Below the pieces are notes generated by a model. The model had not been told where the DNA came from. It searched no databases and was given only the letters and a program-made list of their open reading frames with translations. Shown piece after piece: positions 18,814 to 27,608 of a stretch of DNA of 64,000 nt (its first letter is position 1; every line of letters begins with the position of its first letter). This DNA is from Bacteroidota bacterium (lineage in GTDB: Bacteria > Bacteroidota > Bacteroidia > Flavobacteriales_D > Sanyastnellaceae): NCBI GenBank assembly GCA_002746975.1, contig NVXE01000006.1, positions 41,875-105,874 on the forward strand, in the 5' to 3' direction. A program made the position numbers and the translations under genes.

Positions 18814-19358
18814 TCCTCACGATATCTAATAGTTGAAGGAGCTACTCCGAGGCTAGACCTGTTTTGAATTTCATGCCCACCATCGATAAGTGCAATTTTA
18901 ATTATTGCCAAATGATGAGTCGCATGGTCGAAACAATGTGCTAACTCTCTTTTCAAAGTTGAGGGGATATTTACAATATTAACAGAATTACCCTTCGCAT
19001 CAGAGTTGTAATTAGCGACCAATAGAATAGGCGAGTTCAATATCGAACTCAGTTTACTTGGATTATCACTTGCAGATAATAACCCCTTAAGAAAAACTTC
19101 TAACCTATCTATTGTATCACAGGCATATTCTAACTCAGTTTCAATTTTTAAATCCCTAGATCGAGCATCATAACAAACCTTTCCTAAATCTAAACCAGTC
19201 TCAACAGCATAATAAAACTCAAGAAGATGTCTCACATGTCCACCTATGGTAGAACCACTTAACACTTCTTTCTTGGAAGAGTACAATTCTCCAGAAAGTG
19301 AAAGTAATAAGGACTTTATCTCCCTTAATTGAGTAATATTATTATGAATCAACGTCAT
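18801..19358 (-). CDS. DinB-like four-helix-bundle protein
   Basis: This is a 185-residue cytoplasmic protein of the DinB/YfiT-like superfamily. Candidate metal-binding His residues are in GGHVRHLLEF (His41/His44) and in FDHATHHLAI (His145, His149), spaced as in the usual divalent-metal His triad of these four-helix bundles. Related proteins include thiol-dependent transferases (bacillithiol or mycothiol transferases), but many members have no assigned reaction. It sits 12 nt downstream of yceI and overlaps the NRDE gene, so it is part of the same transcript. Its function is unassigned. Confidence 0.8.
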   Translation of the reverse strand: MTLIHNNITQLREIKSLLLSLSGELYSSKKEVLSGSTIGGHVRHLLEFYYAVETGLDLGKVCYDARSRDLKIETELEYACDTIDRLEVFLKGLLSASDNPSKLSSILNSPILLVANYNSDAKGNSVNIVNIPSTLKRELAHCFDHATHHLAIIKIALIDGGHEIQNRSSLGVAPSTIRYREECAQ

Positions 19359-19370
19359 TTGATCTAGTTA

Positions 19371-19940
19371 TTATGATTTCAATGAATGCTCTGCCTTGAT
19401 AGTAATCTCAATGTCTTTTGCTATATTAGTTGATGGCTTACCTTTTTCAAAAGCAACTCCAAACTCAGCTAAAGTTACACTCATCTTTGCATCAACAATT
19501 ACATTTGATCCGTTAATTGTAATAGTCCCTTCTTCTGTAACATCGTTAGTAACTCCATGCATCTCAAGAGTCCCTAAGACTGTTGCTGTATAAACTCCAT
19601 CGGTGGAGAAATCTATTTGGTCTAAATTCGTAATGTTACCTATAAACTTTGCTTTAGGGAACTGCTTCGTATCCAAGAAATTATCACTGTTAAAGTGCTT
19701 TTGCATCAAAGCTTTTTCAAACTCAAAAGCTTGCATAGATACCGAGAAAACTACTTTACCAGTTTCAGCATCGATAGAGCTAACAACCTGATAATTATTC
19801 GCGGTAATATCTTCTACAGTAGTATGAGAGTAAAAGCTAATATGTCCGTTCTTACTTACATATTTCTCTCCAAGAGGAGTAAAAGCTGTCGTTATTGCAA
19901 CAAATCCGACTGCAACGAGGGTTATAATTAAATTCTTCAT
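19371..19940 (-). CDS. YceI-family periplasmic lipid-binding protein
   Basis: This is a 189-residue exported protein with signal peptide (about 1-20) and a YceI lipocalin-like beta-barrel. Typical features are GHISFYSHT near the N-terminus, a central FPKAKFIGNI and LEMHGVTNDV, and a C-terminal DIEITIKAEHSL strand. YceI proteins bind isoprenoid or amide-type lipids in the periplasm; some respond to acid or osmotic stress. In this phylum YceI genes are often near redox or stress regulons. It lies 25 nt after the OB-fold gene in a run headed by an ECF sigma factor, which suggests envelope-stress control. Ligand unknown. Confidence 0.9.
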   Translation of the reverse strand: MKNLIITLVAVGFVAITTAFTPLGEKYVSKNGHISFYSHTTVEDITANNYQVVSSIDAETGKVVFSVSMQAFEFEKALMQKHFNSDNFLDTKQFPKAKFIGNITNLDQIDFSTDGVYTATVLGTLEMHGVTNDVTEEGTITINGSNVIVDAKMSVTLAEFGVAFEKGKPSTNIAKDIEITIKAEHSLKS

Positions 19941-19965
19941 TTTATATAATTTTAATGTTTTTTAT

Positions 19966-20433
19966 TTATTTTAAAAGATCACATTTCGCCATAATCACGT
20001 CTTCATACATCTCAAGGTCTTCATCATATTCTGCACCAGATCTTATCACCCCTTTAATAATTACTTCTTCTCCTAATACCAAACCACTTACATGTTTCGA
20101 AGTGCTTTCCGAGAAAGTACATCTGACACCTACTTCGTCTGTCCGACCTGTGAGGAACACAACATTATTTCCGTTTAAGTCCATTTCTATTGATTTAACT
20201 AATCCAGATACAGCTAGAATTTTAGATTCACCTTCTTCCTGTAAATATTTATCATTTGCTGTAGATGCACTCTTTAAGTACTCATCTACAATACCGTCTA
20301 CCGTCAGTTCAAAATCAACTTTTGCAGATTGAACATCCCTGTGTGGCATATTAAACATATATAGAACTACTCCGCCTCCTATAACTGCTATGGCAACTCC
20401 TAGAGTCAGAGCCCATTTTAAATACTTTTTCAT
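19966..20433 (-). CDS. Membrane-anchored OB-fold (tRNA_anti-like) protein
   Basis: This is a 155-residue protein with one N-terminal membrane segment (about 5-27) and an extracytoplasmic region. The segment beginning VDFELTVDGIVDEYL and continuing with ILAVSGLVKSIEMD, VVFLTGRTDEVGVRCTF and VIIKGVIRSG reads as the five strands of an OB-fold of the tRNA_anti-like family. Such periplasmic OB-folds are not known to bind tRNA. It lies between the anti-sigma and yceI genes with short spacers (8 and 25 nt). A role linked to YceI is inferred from position only. Confidence 0.75.
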   Translation of the reverse strand: MKKYLKWALTLGVAIAVIGGGVVLYMFNMPHRDVQSAKVDFELTVDGIVDEYLKSASTANDKYLQEEGESKILAVSGLVKSIEMDLNGNNVVFLTGRTDEVGVRCTFSESTSKHVSGLVLGEEVIIKGVIRSGAEYDEDLEMYEDVIMAKCDLLK

Positions 20434-20441
20434 TGTGATGA

Positions 20442-20723
20442 CTATTTTTGAAATTTAAGTTTAATTCTAGATTTAGTTACTTCTGACAAATACTTCTTTC
20501 CTTTTTTACTGTTTTCTTCCTCCTTTAATGCTATACTCAGTGCATCTCCGAATTCCTTGTTCTTTTTCTCAAATTTTCTACAAGCAGAACAAACCGATTT
20601 ATGCATAGCTAGCTTTACTCTTTCAACCTTTCCCAACTTAAAATGCTCTTGCTTCTCAAGTAGAGCAGAGGCATTCTTACATGAAAAAATTAGTTTGCGT
20701 AACATTTCTTTTCTTAAACTCAT
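20442..20723 (-). CDS. Zinc-finger-type anti-sigma factor, small
   Basis: This is a 93-residue cytoplasmic protein with the anti-sigma zinc-binding pattern: an early Cys in SCKNAS and the HxxxCxxC motif HKSVCSAC. No membrane segment is present, unlike transmembrane anti-sigmas. I chose the ATG at 20723 because it overlaps the sigma-factor stop as ATGA, giving translational coupling; an in-frame ATG at 20744 would add seven residues. It probably binds and silences the ECF sigma factor encoded just upstream. A soluble zinc anti-sigma often senses thiol oxidation; that is family knowledge, not shown here. Confidence 0.75.
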   Translation of the reverse strand: MSLRKEMLRKLIFSCKNASALLEKQEHFKLGKVERVKLAMHKSVCSACRKFEKKNKEFGDALSIALKEEENSKKGKKYLSEVTKSRIKLKFQK

Positions 20724-21238
20724 AACACATTTTTTTCGAGACAAATCCGCAGTTGCATTTTAGCTCTATGGACTATCTGCCAATAATTAGACGGTGTAAT
20801 TTCTAGTTCCTGACAAATTTCTTCAGAATCTTCTCCATTTAGATACTTCATTCTAATTGCAATCGCCCAAACTTCAGGTAGTTTACTAATGCATTTCCTC
20901 AATCCACGCTCGATATCATCACTCCATTCATTGGGATTCATTTCTTCAACCCAAGACCCACTTTCATCAAAAAATTCGTCCTGACTCACTTCATTTAACT
21001 TGAGTTTCCTTCTAAAATGGTCGTATATCTTATTGTTTAGTATGGAAATCAACCACGTCTTAGGCTTACTTTTTTGATTGAACTTATCTCGCGCCTTAAA
21101 TGCTGACATAAACGTTTCTTGAACTAAATCTTCTGCTAGTTCAAGTTTACCCGTTCTAGATAACGCCCAATTAAAAAGATCGTCAGAGTATAGTTCTACC
21201 CACTCCGAGAACTCTGATGCGTCCAATTTCTTTTTCAA
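20720..21238 (-). CDS. ECF-type RNA polymerase sigma factor
   Basis: This is a 172-residue sigma-70 family factor with only regions 2 and 4. Region 2 contains EDLVQETFMSAFKARDKF and KTWLISILNNKIYDHFRR (RNA polymerase binding and -10 recognition). Region 4 contains LPEVWAIAIRMKYLNGEDSEE and the helix-turn-helix LEITPSNYWQIVHRAKMQLR. The reading frame has a stop two codons upstream, and the only plausible start nearby is TTG at 21238 (TTGAAAAAG). It heads a run of eight same-strand genes down to 15642 and is paired with the anti-sigma gene by ATGA overlap. The signal it responds to is unknown. Confidence 0.92.
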   Translation of the reverse strand: MKKKLDASEFSEWVELYSDDLFNWALSRTGKLELAEDLVQETFMSAFKARDKFNQKSKPKTWLISILNNKIYDHFRRKLKLNEVSQDEFFDESGSWVEEMNPNEWSDDIERGLRKCISKLPEVWAIAIRMKYLNGEDSEEICQELEITPSNYWQIVHRAKMQLRICLEKNVL

Positions 21239-21362
21239 ACTTCACTAATCTTGTAACTCACAGCATTACACAACTCCTTCACTCCAGATACACATTGACC
21301 ATAAGTCATTCTTTTAACGGAATATCTATTGTTTTTCATGGTCTAAAACTACGAAGGAGCGT

Positions 21363-21370
21363 TAACTTTG
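21363..21370 (+). promoter_or_regulatory. Candidate -7 promoter element for gap
   Basis: TAACTTTG matches the Bacteroidota -7 consensus TAnnTTTG exactly, 40 nt before the GAPDH start codon. There is no well-spaced TTG at -33 (the nearest is 31 nt upstream), so the assignment is tentative. Confidence 0.35.
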
Positions 21371-21410
21371 CATCGATTTTTATTGTAAATAATCAAACCC
21401 AAGCAGAATA

Positions 21411-22874
21411 ATGTCTGAATCTACTTTTTTGAAAGAAACATATAGTAATGAGCTAAATGACTATATCGTAAAAGAAAAAGCCGCAGTTGATTTAACACAC
21501 GTTATAGGCAAGTTAATTTTCGATAAGAATATTGAACTTGTTTTATTTCGAAATCATCTTGTTGACAAGACTATCAGTGATTTATTAGGGCTTCACGAGT
21601 ATGCTGAAAAAGTGGTGAACAAACCCATTAACGTTGTTGACTCTTCTGAATTAGCTACTATTATTTATTCAATGGATATTGCGCCTGCAAAAATTGATAT
21701 CGGTAAACTTGCTAGTGAGTGGATTTCTGAAGGTGGTAATTTTAAGTCAAAGAGAGACTTTCTAAATGAAAAACTCAAGGATTTTAAATTAAGTGATTGT
21801 ACTGAAATTGAACCAAGAGACGTTGTTTTATTTGGATTTGGACGAATAGGTCGATTAGCAGCAAGAGAGCTAATTAAGCAGGCAGGTAAAGGCCAACAAT
21901 TGAGATTAAGAGCTATCGTTCTACGAAAGATTGACGATGCCTCTCTGAAGAAGCGTGCTGCACTTCTTGAAAACGACTCTGTACACGGACGATTTCCTGG
22001 AACCATACAAATAGATTACAAGCAGAAACATCTAATCGTTAATGGGCAACGCATTCAAATAATAGCAAGTTCAGACCCATCTAGTATTGACTACGTCGAT
22101 CTAGGAATAAACAATGCACTCTTAATTGACAATACGGGTGCTTACAGAGATCAAGAAGCACTAAGCACCCACCTAAGAGCTAAGGGAATAAGTAAAGTAA
22201 TACTTACAGCTCCTGGTAAGGGTATTCCAAATATCGTTTACGGTATAAATCATGGTAATCTTGATATTGATAACGAAAATATCTTCTCAGCTGCTAGCTG
22301 TACTACAAATGCGATTTCACCTATTTTAAAAGTTATAGACGATAAGTTTGGTATAGTAAGAGGACATATTGAAACTGTTCACGCTTACACAAATGACCAA
22401 AACTTGCTAGACAATATGCATAGTAAGGAACGCCGAGGGAGATCTGCAGCTGTGAATATGGTTATTACTGAAACCGGAGCAGGTAAGGCAGTTACTAAGG
22501 TGATTCCTAGACTTGAAAATAAACTCACAGCGAATGCAGTAAGAGTTCCTACTCCTAACGGCTCGCTTGCAATCATGAATTTGGAACTTGCTAAGAATAC
22601 AAATTTAACAGAGCTCAATGAGACTGTTAAGGAGGCTGCTCTGTCAGGTGATTTGATAAACCAAATTCATTTTTCTGTGAATGAGGAATTAGTGAGTAAT
22701 GACATAATCGGAAATGAATGTTGTGCCGTATTCGATAGTCCTGCCTCTATTGTGAGTAATGATGGCAAAAGCGTTGTGCTATATACTTGGTATGATAATG
22801 AGTTCGGTTATACTAAGCAGGTGATACGACTTGCAAAATTCGTGGCCAAAGTTCGTCGCCGTATCTACTATTAA
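21411..22874 (+). CDS. gap: Glyceraldehyde-3-phosphate dehydrogenase, long form
   Basis: This is a 487-residue type I GAPDH, which oxidises glyceraldehyde-3-phosphate with NAD(P) and phosphate in glycolysis or the reverse in gluconeogenesis. After an N-terminal extension of about 135 residues comes the Rossmann motif GFGRIGRLAAREL. The catalytic Cys297 lies in SAASCTTNAISP, followed by HAYTNDQNLLDN, RRGRSAAVN and the C-terminal WYDNEFGYTKQV. The long N-terminal extension is typical of a second GAPDH class in Bacteroidota and some proteobacteria, usually tied to anabolic or NADP use. The SulP gene follows 1 nt after the stop, so they are probably co-transcribed, which is an unusual pairing. 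Confidence 0.95.
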   Translation: MSESTFLKETYSNELNDYIVKEKAAVDLTHVIGKLIFDKNIELVLFRNHLVDKTISDLLGLHEYAEKVVNKPINVVDSSELATIIYSMDIAPAKIDIGKLASEWISEGGNFKSKRDFLNEKLKDFKLSDCTEIEPRDVVLFGFGRIGRLAARELIKQAGKGQQLRLRAIVLRKIDDASLKKRAALLENDSVHGRFPGTIQIDYKQKHLIVNGQRIQIIASSDPSSIDYVDLGINNALLIDNTGAYRDQEALSTHLRAKGISKVILTAPGKGIPNIVYGINHGNLDIDNENIFSAASCTTNAISPILKVIDDKFGIVRGHIETVHAYTNDQNLLDNMHSKERRGRSAAVNMVITETGAGKAVTKVIPRLENKLTANAVRVPTPNGSLAIMNLELAKNTNLTELNETVKEAALSGDLINQIHFSVNEELVSNDIIGNECCAVFDSPASIVSNDGKSVVLYTWYDNEFGYTKQVIRLAKFVAKVRRRIYY

Positions 22875-22875
22875 T

Positions 22876-24408
22876 ATGCAAAGATTACTCAACTTCTTTG
22901 ACTTCAAGTCACTTGGTCCTAACGTGAATTATAGGCTTGAAGTCTTAAGTGGACTTACGGTTGCTCTTGCGTTAATTCCTGAAGCAGTAGCTTTTGCACT
23001 GATAGCAGGTCTTAGCCCACTAACAGGTCTATACGCTGCTTTTATGGTAGGTCTTGTAGCTGCCGTACTTGGCGGAAGACCCGGAATGATATCAGGAGCT
23101 ACAGGCGCTATAGCAGTTATTATTGCCCCTCTAGCACTTATGTATGGTGTGGAATATGTTTTTGCTGCTGTTATGCTAGCGGGTGTATTTCAACTGTTGG
23201 CAGGAGTATTTAAACTTGGAAAACTGATGCGATTAGTACCCCAGCCCGTTATTTTCGGGTTCGTAAATGGTCTCGCTATTATTATAGGCGGAAGCCAAAT
23301 CTCTCAGTTTAAGGATGCTGCAGGATCGTGGCTATCTGGCACGGATATGTATGTTTTCGGAGGTCTTGTACTATTATCGATGGCGATAATTGCACTTATG
23401 CCTCGTATTACAAAAGCTATTCCCGGTGGGTTGACGGCTATTGTTGTTGTATTTGGTTTGGCTTATGGGATGGGACTAGACACTAAAACGGTAGGCGATC
23501 TAGCCTCGATTAGAGGAGGATTTCCTCCCTTCCACTTACCTAATTTGCCATTAACATTTGAAACTTTTCAACTCATACTTCCTTTCTCCGTAATTATAGC
23601 TTCTGTAGGACTGATTGAGAGTCTTCTAACTTTAAATATCGTTGATGAATTAACCCAAACCCGTGGTAATGGCAATCGCGAATGTCTCGCCCAAGGTTCC
23701 GCAAATATTTTAAGTGGGATGTTTAGTGGAATGGGTGGTTGTGCAATGATAGGCCAAAGTTTAATAAACATTAGTTCTGGTGCACGAACTAGAATATCAG
23801 GAATTGTCGCGGCAGTTATGTTACTCATGTTTATACTGTTTGGGTCAAGTCTTATCGAGCAGCTTCCGATGGCGGCTTTAACAGGACTGATGTTGATGGT
23901 AGCTATAGGGACTTTCGAATGGGCATCTTTAAAGACTTTTCGAAGAATGCCTACTAGTGACGTACTCGTTATGGTACTAGTAACACTTGTTACTGCATTC
24001 TTACACAACTTAGCTCTTGCAGTCCTTGTGGGTGTGATTATATCCGCATTGATCTTTGCTTGGGATAATGCAACTAGAATTAGAGCGAGGAAGCATATTG
24101 ACGAGAATGGATGGAAACATTATGAAATTTACGGCCCTCTTTTCTTTGGGTCAACAACTATGTTTGCAGAAAAGTTTGACGTTTCTAAAGATCCAGAACA
24201 TATCGTAATTGACTTTATGGAAAGTCGAGTGTCCGATATGAGTGCTATTGATGCGCTCAATAAAGTTACAGCTATTTATGATGACGCAGGTAAAAAAGTA
24301 CATCTACGTCATTTATCTAAAGATTGCCGCAGACTACTAGATAGAGCTCATGCTATTATTGAAGTTAATCACTTCGAAGACCCTACATATAAAGTTGTTT
24401 CTGAATAA
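22876..24408 (+). CDS. SulP-family anion transporter with STAS domain
   Basis: This is a 510-residue inner-membrane transporter of the SLC26/SulP family. The first transmembrane segments show LSGLTVALALIPEAVAFAL and GLYAAFMVGLVAAVLGGRPG, the conserved SulP signature. About 12-14 membrane helices run to residue 410, followed by a cytoplasmic STAS domain (about 425-510). Substrates in the family are sulfate, bicarbonate or dicarboxylates; sequence alone does not tell. Sulfate would suit the sulfite reductase operon elsewhere in the window. I chose ATG 22876 since it begins right after the gap stop; an in-frame ATG at 22831 lies inside gap. A strong hairpin follows the stop. Confidence 0.92.
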   Translation: MQRLLNFFDFKSLGPNVNYRLEVLSGLTVALALIPEAVAFALIAGLSPLTGLYAAFMVGLVAAVLGGRPGMISGATGAIAVIIAPLALMYGVEYVFAAVMLAGVFQLLAGVFKLGKLMRLVPQPVIFGFVNGLAIIIGGSQISQFKDAAGSWLSGTDMYVFGGLVLLSMAIIALMPRITKAIPGGLTAIVVVFGLAYGMGLDTKTVGDLASIRGGFPPFHLPNLPLTFETFQLILPFSVIIASVGLIESLLTLNIVDELTQTRGNGNRECLAQGSANILSGMFSGMGGCAMIGQSLINISSGARTRISGIVAAVMLLMFILFGSSLIEQLPMAALTGLMLMVAIGTFEWASLKTFRRMPTSDVLVMVLVTLVTAFLHNLALAVLVGVIISALIFAWDNATRIRARKHIDENGWKHYEIYGPLFFGSTTMFAEKFDVSKDPEHIVIDFMESRVSDMSAIDALNKVTAIYDDAGKKVHLRHLSKDCRRLLDRAHAIIEVNHFEDPTYKVVSE

Positions 24409-24410
24409 AT

Positions 24411-24442
24411 AAATACCGCCGACCGAATAGTCGACGGTATTT
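24411..24442. terminator. Hairpin terminator between sulP and clpB
   Basis: The arms AAATACCGCCGAC (24411-24423) and GTCGACGGTATTT (24430-24442) pair over 13 positions with one mismatch and a 6-nt loop. It sits in the 70-nt gap between convergent genes and is flanked by A/T-rich DNA, so it can serve both directions. The T-tract after the stem is short on the plus strand. Confidence 0.8.
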
Positions 24443-24478
24443 ATAAGAATTACTCTTCCTTTAGAAGGCGTAAAAGAG

Positions 24479-27112
24479 TTATTTACCCTTACCGTTCAGA
24501 TTTTGCTCAGAAGAAGGTGTTTTCGGTTCATCCAATTTTACGGATTTAATTAAAACGAATTCATCCCCTGAGTAATCAAATATTACTGGTTGAGACTTCG
24601 TTAAAGAACCATCAATAATAGCTCGTGCTAGCTTATTCATCGCAACCTTTTGAATTAGGCGTCGAACAGGACGAGCTCCGAATTCCGGATCATAACCATG
24701 CTCCACGATATAATTAATCGCATCCGGAGAAATTGTAACATCATAACCTTCTGATGTAAGACGATCTTCCAAAGAGGCAATCTGTAAACCCACTATAGAA
24801 GCAACGTTCTCTTTAGTTAGAGGGTGAAATGTTATTACTTCGTCTAAACGGTTCAAGAACTCTGGTTTTACAAATCTTTGCAGAGCTTGCATTCCTGCTG
24901 AGTGCATTTCTGCCTGAGAAGAGCCTTTTTCGAAAAGAGATTTAATTTCTGAGGAACCAGCATTAGATGTCATAATCAAAATGGTATTCTTAAAATTAAC
25001 GACCCTTCCCTTAGAATCTGTAAGACGACCATCTTCCATTACTTGAAGAAGGATGTTAAATGCATCAGGATGTGCTTTCTCTATTTCATCTATAAGGATT
25101 ACACAATACGGCTTACGCCTAACTGCTTCCGTGAGTTGACCACCATCATCATGACCTATATATCCAGGAGGAGATCCTATCAATTTACTTATTGCATGAG
25201 ATTCTTGGAACTCACTCATATCAAGCCTTACCATAGCATTTTCGTTCTGAAATAACGACTCAGAAAGAGCTTTAGCTAATTCCGTTTTTCCTACCCCAGT
25301 AGTTCCTAAAAACATAAGGCTAGCCACAGGTCGGTTAATATCTCCTAGACCTGAACGAGCTCTACGGATAGCATCTGACACGGCTTCTACAGCTTGGTTT
25401 TGGCCTATTACACGCTTATGAAGATCTGACTCAAGATTTAATAAACGCTCACGTTCACTAGCTAACATACTATTTACAGGAATCCCCGTCCAGTTTGAAA
25501 CCACAGAAGCAATTTCTTCAGCGTCCACAATTTCTTTTATCATTTGACCAGAAGCTTGCATCTCTTCAAAGTCAGACCTAGCTTTATCCATATTCCTATT
25601 ACTTTCAACCAACTTTCCGTATCTGATTTCTGCAACTAATTCGTAGTTTCCCTCACGTTCAGCTTTTTCTGCTTCCTGCTTCAAATTTTCTATCTCAGCA
25701 GCTAATGAGTGAATTCTATCTGCAACTGCTTTCTCAGAAACCCATCTAGCCTCCATCTCATCCCTCTCTTCAACAACATTTGCTAAAACTGCACCTAGGT
25801 CTGCAAGCTTTACAGAATCGTCCTCTCGTTTTATAGCCTCTCTTTCTATCTCTAGTTGAGTTACTTTACGATTCAATTCATCTAGTTCTTTAGGTCTAGA
25901 ATTCATTTCAAGCCTTAGTTTAGCAGCTGCTTCGTCCATTAAATCTATAGCTTTATCGGGAAGAAACCTATCGCTAATATAGCGATTTGAAAGATCCACA
26001 GCAGCCACAACTGCTTCGTCTTTAATTAGTACTTGATGGTGTTGTTCATATTTGTCTTTGATACCCCTTAGGATAGAAACAGCAGCCTCTAAAGAAGGCT
26101 CCTCTACCAAAACAGTTTGAAATCTACGAGCTAAGGCTTTGTCTTTCTCAATGTATTTTTGGTATTCCGCTAGTGTAGTCGCACCTATGGCACGCAACTC
26201 TCCCCTTGCAAGGGCTGGTTTTAAAATATTCGCGGCATCCATAGCTCCTTCTCCTCCTCCTGCACCTACTAAAGTATGTATCTCATCAATGAACATTATC
26301 ACTTCTCCATCTGAGTCTTGAACCTCCTTAACTACAGCTTTAAGACGTTCTTCGAATTCACCTTTATACTTAGCTCCAGCTACCAAAGCTCCCATATCTA
26401 GAGATTGAATAACCTTGTTTTTCAAATTTTCTGGCACGTCGCCTTCAATTATTCTGTGAGCAATACCTTCAGCTATTGCGGTTTTACCCACACCGGGTTC
26501 ACCTATTAATATTGGATTATTTTTCGTACGTCTAGATAAAATATGCATGACACGACGAATTTCTTCATCCCTCCCTATTACAGGGTCAAGCTTACCATCT
26601 TCAGCAAGTACGTTTAAGTTCCTTGCATATTTAGAAAGAGCTTCAAACTGACTTTCTCCAGATGAAGACCCCATATTAGAACTTGTCTCTCTCCATGATT
26701 TAAGAGCTTCCTCTAAGCCTTTTTTTGTTGCTCCAGAGTCTTTTAATATGCGACTTGTTTCATCTCCCTCGATTAATAAGGATTCCAGAATCCTATCAAC
26801 CGCGACAAATTCATCACCTGCTTTTCTAGCCAAACCAGAAGCCCTCTGAATAATCTGACTAGCCGATCTTGAGAATGTTAATTCTCCAGAGCTTTTAGGC
26901 AAGTTATCCATCACACTTGTAACCGTCTTTTTTAATACGCTTACTTGTACGCCCATTTTCCCCAAAGCACTTGACACTATTCCTTCGTCTGTTTCTAATA
27001 GCGCATTTAGAAGATGTATTGACTCAACAGTACTCACACCCTGAGCAAGCGCGGTTTGTTGCGCTCGTTCAAGGGTTTTCTGAGTCTTTAATGTGAAATT
27101 ATTTGTTTGCAT
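24479..27112 (-). CDS. clpB: ClpB disaggregase chaperone
   Basis: This 877-residue AAA+ chaperone forms hexamers and extracts polypeptides from aggregates together with DnaK. Domain order is: N-domain with two Clp-N repeats (1-150), NBD1 with Walker [14 protein letters not shown] and Walker [12 protein letters not shown], the coiled-coil middle domain (about 400-530, [20 protein letters not shown] region) that distinguishes ClpB from ClpA/C, and NBD2 with [12 protein letters not shown] and a C-terminal sensor. No ClpP-binding IGF/L loop is evident, as expected. Length is normal for ClpB (about 860). It is monocistronic by appearance and preceded by a dyad in its leader. Heat-shock control is likely but no CIRCE element was found. 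Confidence 0.97.
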   Translation of the reverse strand: MQTNNFTLKTQKTLERAQQTALAQGVSTVESIHLLNALLETDEGIVSSALGKMGVQVSVLKKTVTSVMDNLPKSSGELTFSRSASQIIQRASGLARKAGDEFVAVDRILESLLIEGDETSRILKDSGATKKGLEEALKSWRETSSNMGSSSGESQFEALSKYARNLNVLAEDGKLDPVIGRDEEIRRVMHILSRRTKNNPILIGEPGVGKTAIAEGIAHRIIEGDVPENLKNKVIQSLDMGALVAGAKYKGEFEERLKAVVKEVQDSDGEVIMFIDEIHTLVGAGGGEGAMDAANILKPALARGELRAIGATTLAEYQKYIEKDKALARRFQTVLVEEPSLEAAVSILRGIKDKYEQHHQVLIKDEAVVAAVDLSNRYISDRFLPDKAIDLMDEAAAKLRLEMNSRPKELDELNRKVTQLEIEREAIKREDDSVKLADLGAVLANVVEERDEMEARWVSEKAVADRIHSLAAEIENLKQEAEKAEREGNYELVAEIRYGKLVESNRNMDKARSDFEEMQASGQMIKEIVDAEEIASVVSNWTGIPVNSMLASERERLLNLESDLHKRVIGQNQAVEAVSDAIRRARSGLGDINRPVASLMFLGTTGVGKTELAKALSESLFQNENAMVRLDMSEFQESHAISKLIGSPPGYIGHDDGGQLTEAVRRKPYCVILIDEIEKAHPDAFNILLQVMEDGRLTDSKGRVVNFKNTILIMTSNAGSSEIKSLFEKGSSQAEMHSAGMQALQRFVKPEFLNRLDEVITFHPLTKENVASIVGLQIASLEDRLTSEGYDVTISPDAINYIVEHGYDPEFGARPVRRLIQKVAMNKLARAIIDGSLTKSQPVIFDYSGDEFVLIKSVKLDEPKTPSSEQNLNGKGK

Positions 27113-27127
27113 TTTATGAATGATTTT

Positions 27128-27160
27128 TAGATTGTAATACGCCTTTAAAGGCTCAATCTA
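27128..27160 (-). promoter_or_regulatory. Inverted repeats in the clpB leader
   Basis: A 7-bp outer dyad TAGATTG/CAATCTA (27128-27134 and 27154-27160) encloses a 12-nt palindrome GCCTTTAAAGGC (27141-27152). It ends about 16 nt before the clpB start codon. As RNA it would fold into a two-part hairpin near the ribosome entry site; as DNA it could be an operator. It does not match CIRCE (TTAGCACTC-N9-GAGTGCTAA). Confidence 0.4.
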
Positions 27161-27296
27161 TATGCCAAAACAACAAATGCTCAATTACTCCTTCACATCA
27201 TGTAAATATGTCATAACTATGTGCACTAAATATCATTACGACCGCCATAATGACTGAATATCAGACATTTGGTCACACAGCTTATAAAGGGAGATG

Positions 27297-27572
27297 TTAC
27301 TTCTGTGCAACCTCTTTCAAATCCATTTTACAAACCGGGCAAGAGCCTTCTTCCTTGTATGTTTTGTCTCCTTCACACTTCATCGGACATTGGTATTCTG
27401 CAGAATGCTCAGCATGATCAGAGTGTTCTTCGTGTCCTGAGTGCTCTTCGTGACCCGAATGCTCTTCGTGTCCTGAGTGCTCTTCGTGACATGCATCATC
27501 TCCACAGCTAGACAAAGATATTACTCCAATAAAGAGAGCTGCTGAGGCAAAAATTAAAAATTGCTTTTTCAT
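27297..27572 (-). CDS. His-rich lipoprotein with heavy-metal-binding domain
   Basis: This is a 91-residue predicted lipoprotein with signal peptide and lipobox LSSC (20-23). The mature part has five His/Glu repeats of the form EEHSGH (about 29-58). A heavy-metal-binding domain of the YHS-related type follows (60-86), with CPMKC and CPVCKMDL holding Cys and Met ligands. It is the last gene of the cus-like efflux operon, 36 nt after the adaptor. It probably buffers or delivers Cu(I)/Ag(I) in the periplasm. The same metal domain is repeated in the adaptor upstream. Confidence 0.8.
   Translation of the reverse strand: MKKQFLIFASAALFIGVISLSSCGDDACHEEHSGHEEHSGHEEHSGHEEHSDHAEHSAEYQCPMKCEGDKTYKEEGSCPVCKMDLKEVAQK
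27403..27492. repeat. Five 18-bp tandem repeats coding for HEEHSG
   Basis: Units begin at 27403, 27421, 27439, 27457 and 27475, of the form GAGTGCTCTTCGTGACCC on the plus strand. The first unit is more diverged. Because the unit is six codons long, copy-number changes keep the reading frame and alter the number of His ligands. Confidence 0.85.
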
Positions 27573-27608
27573 TATTAAAAAATTATGATTGATTTATATA
27601 AACTAAAA

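Noticed and set aside
27113-27296. CIRCE element controlling clpB
   Set aside because: The dyad present is TAGATTG...CAATCTA, not TTAGCACTC-N9-GAGTGCTAA.
27403-27492. Regularly spaced repeats as a CRISPR array
   Set aside because: Units are contiguous 18-mers without spacers and lie in frame inside a His-rich lipoprotein gene.
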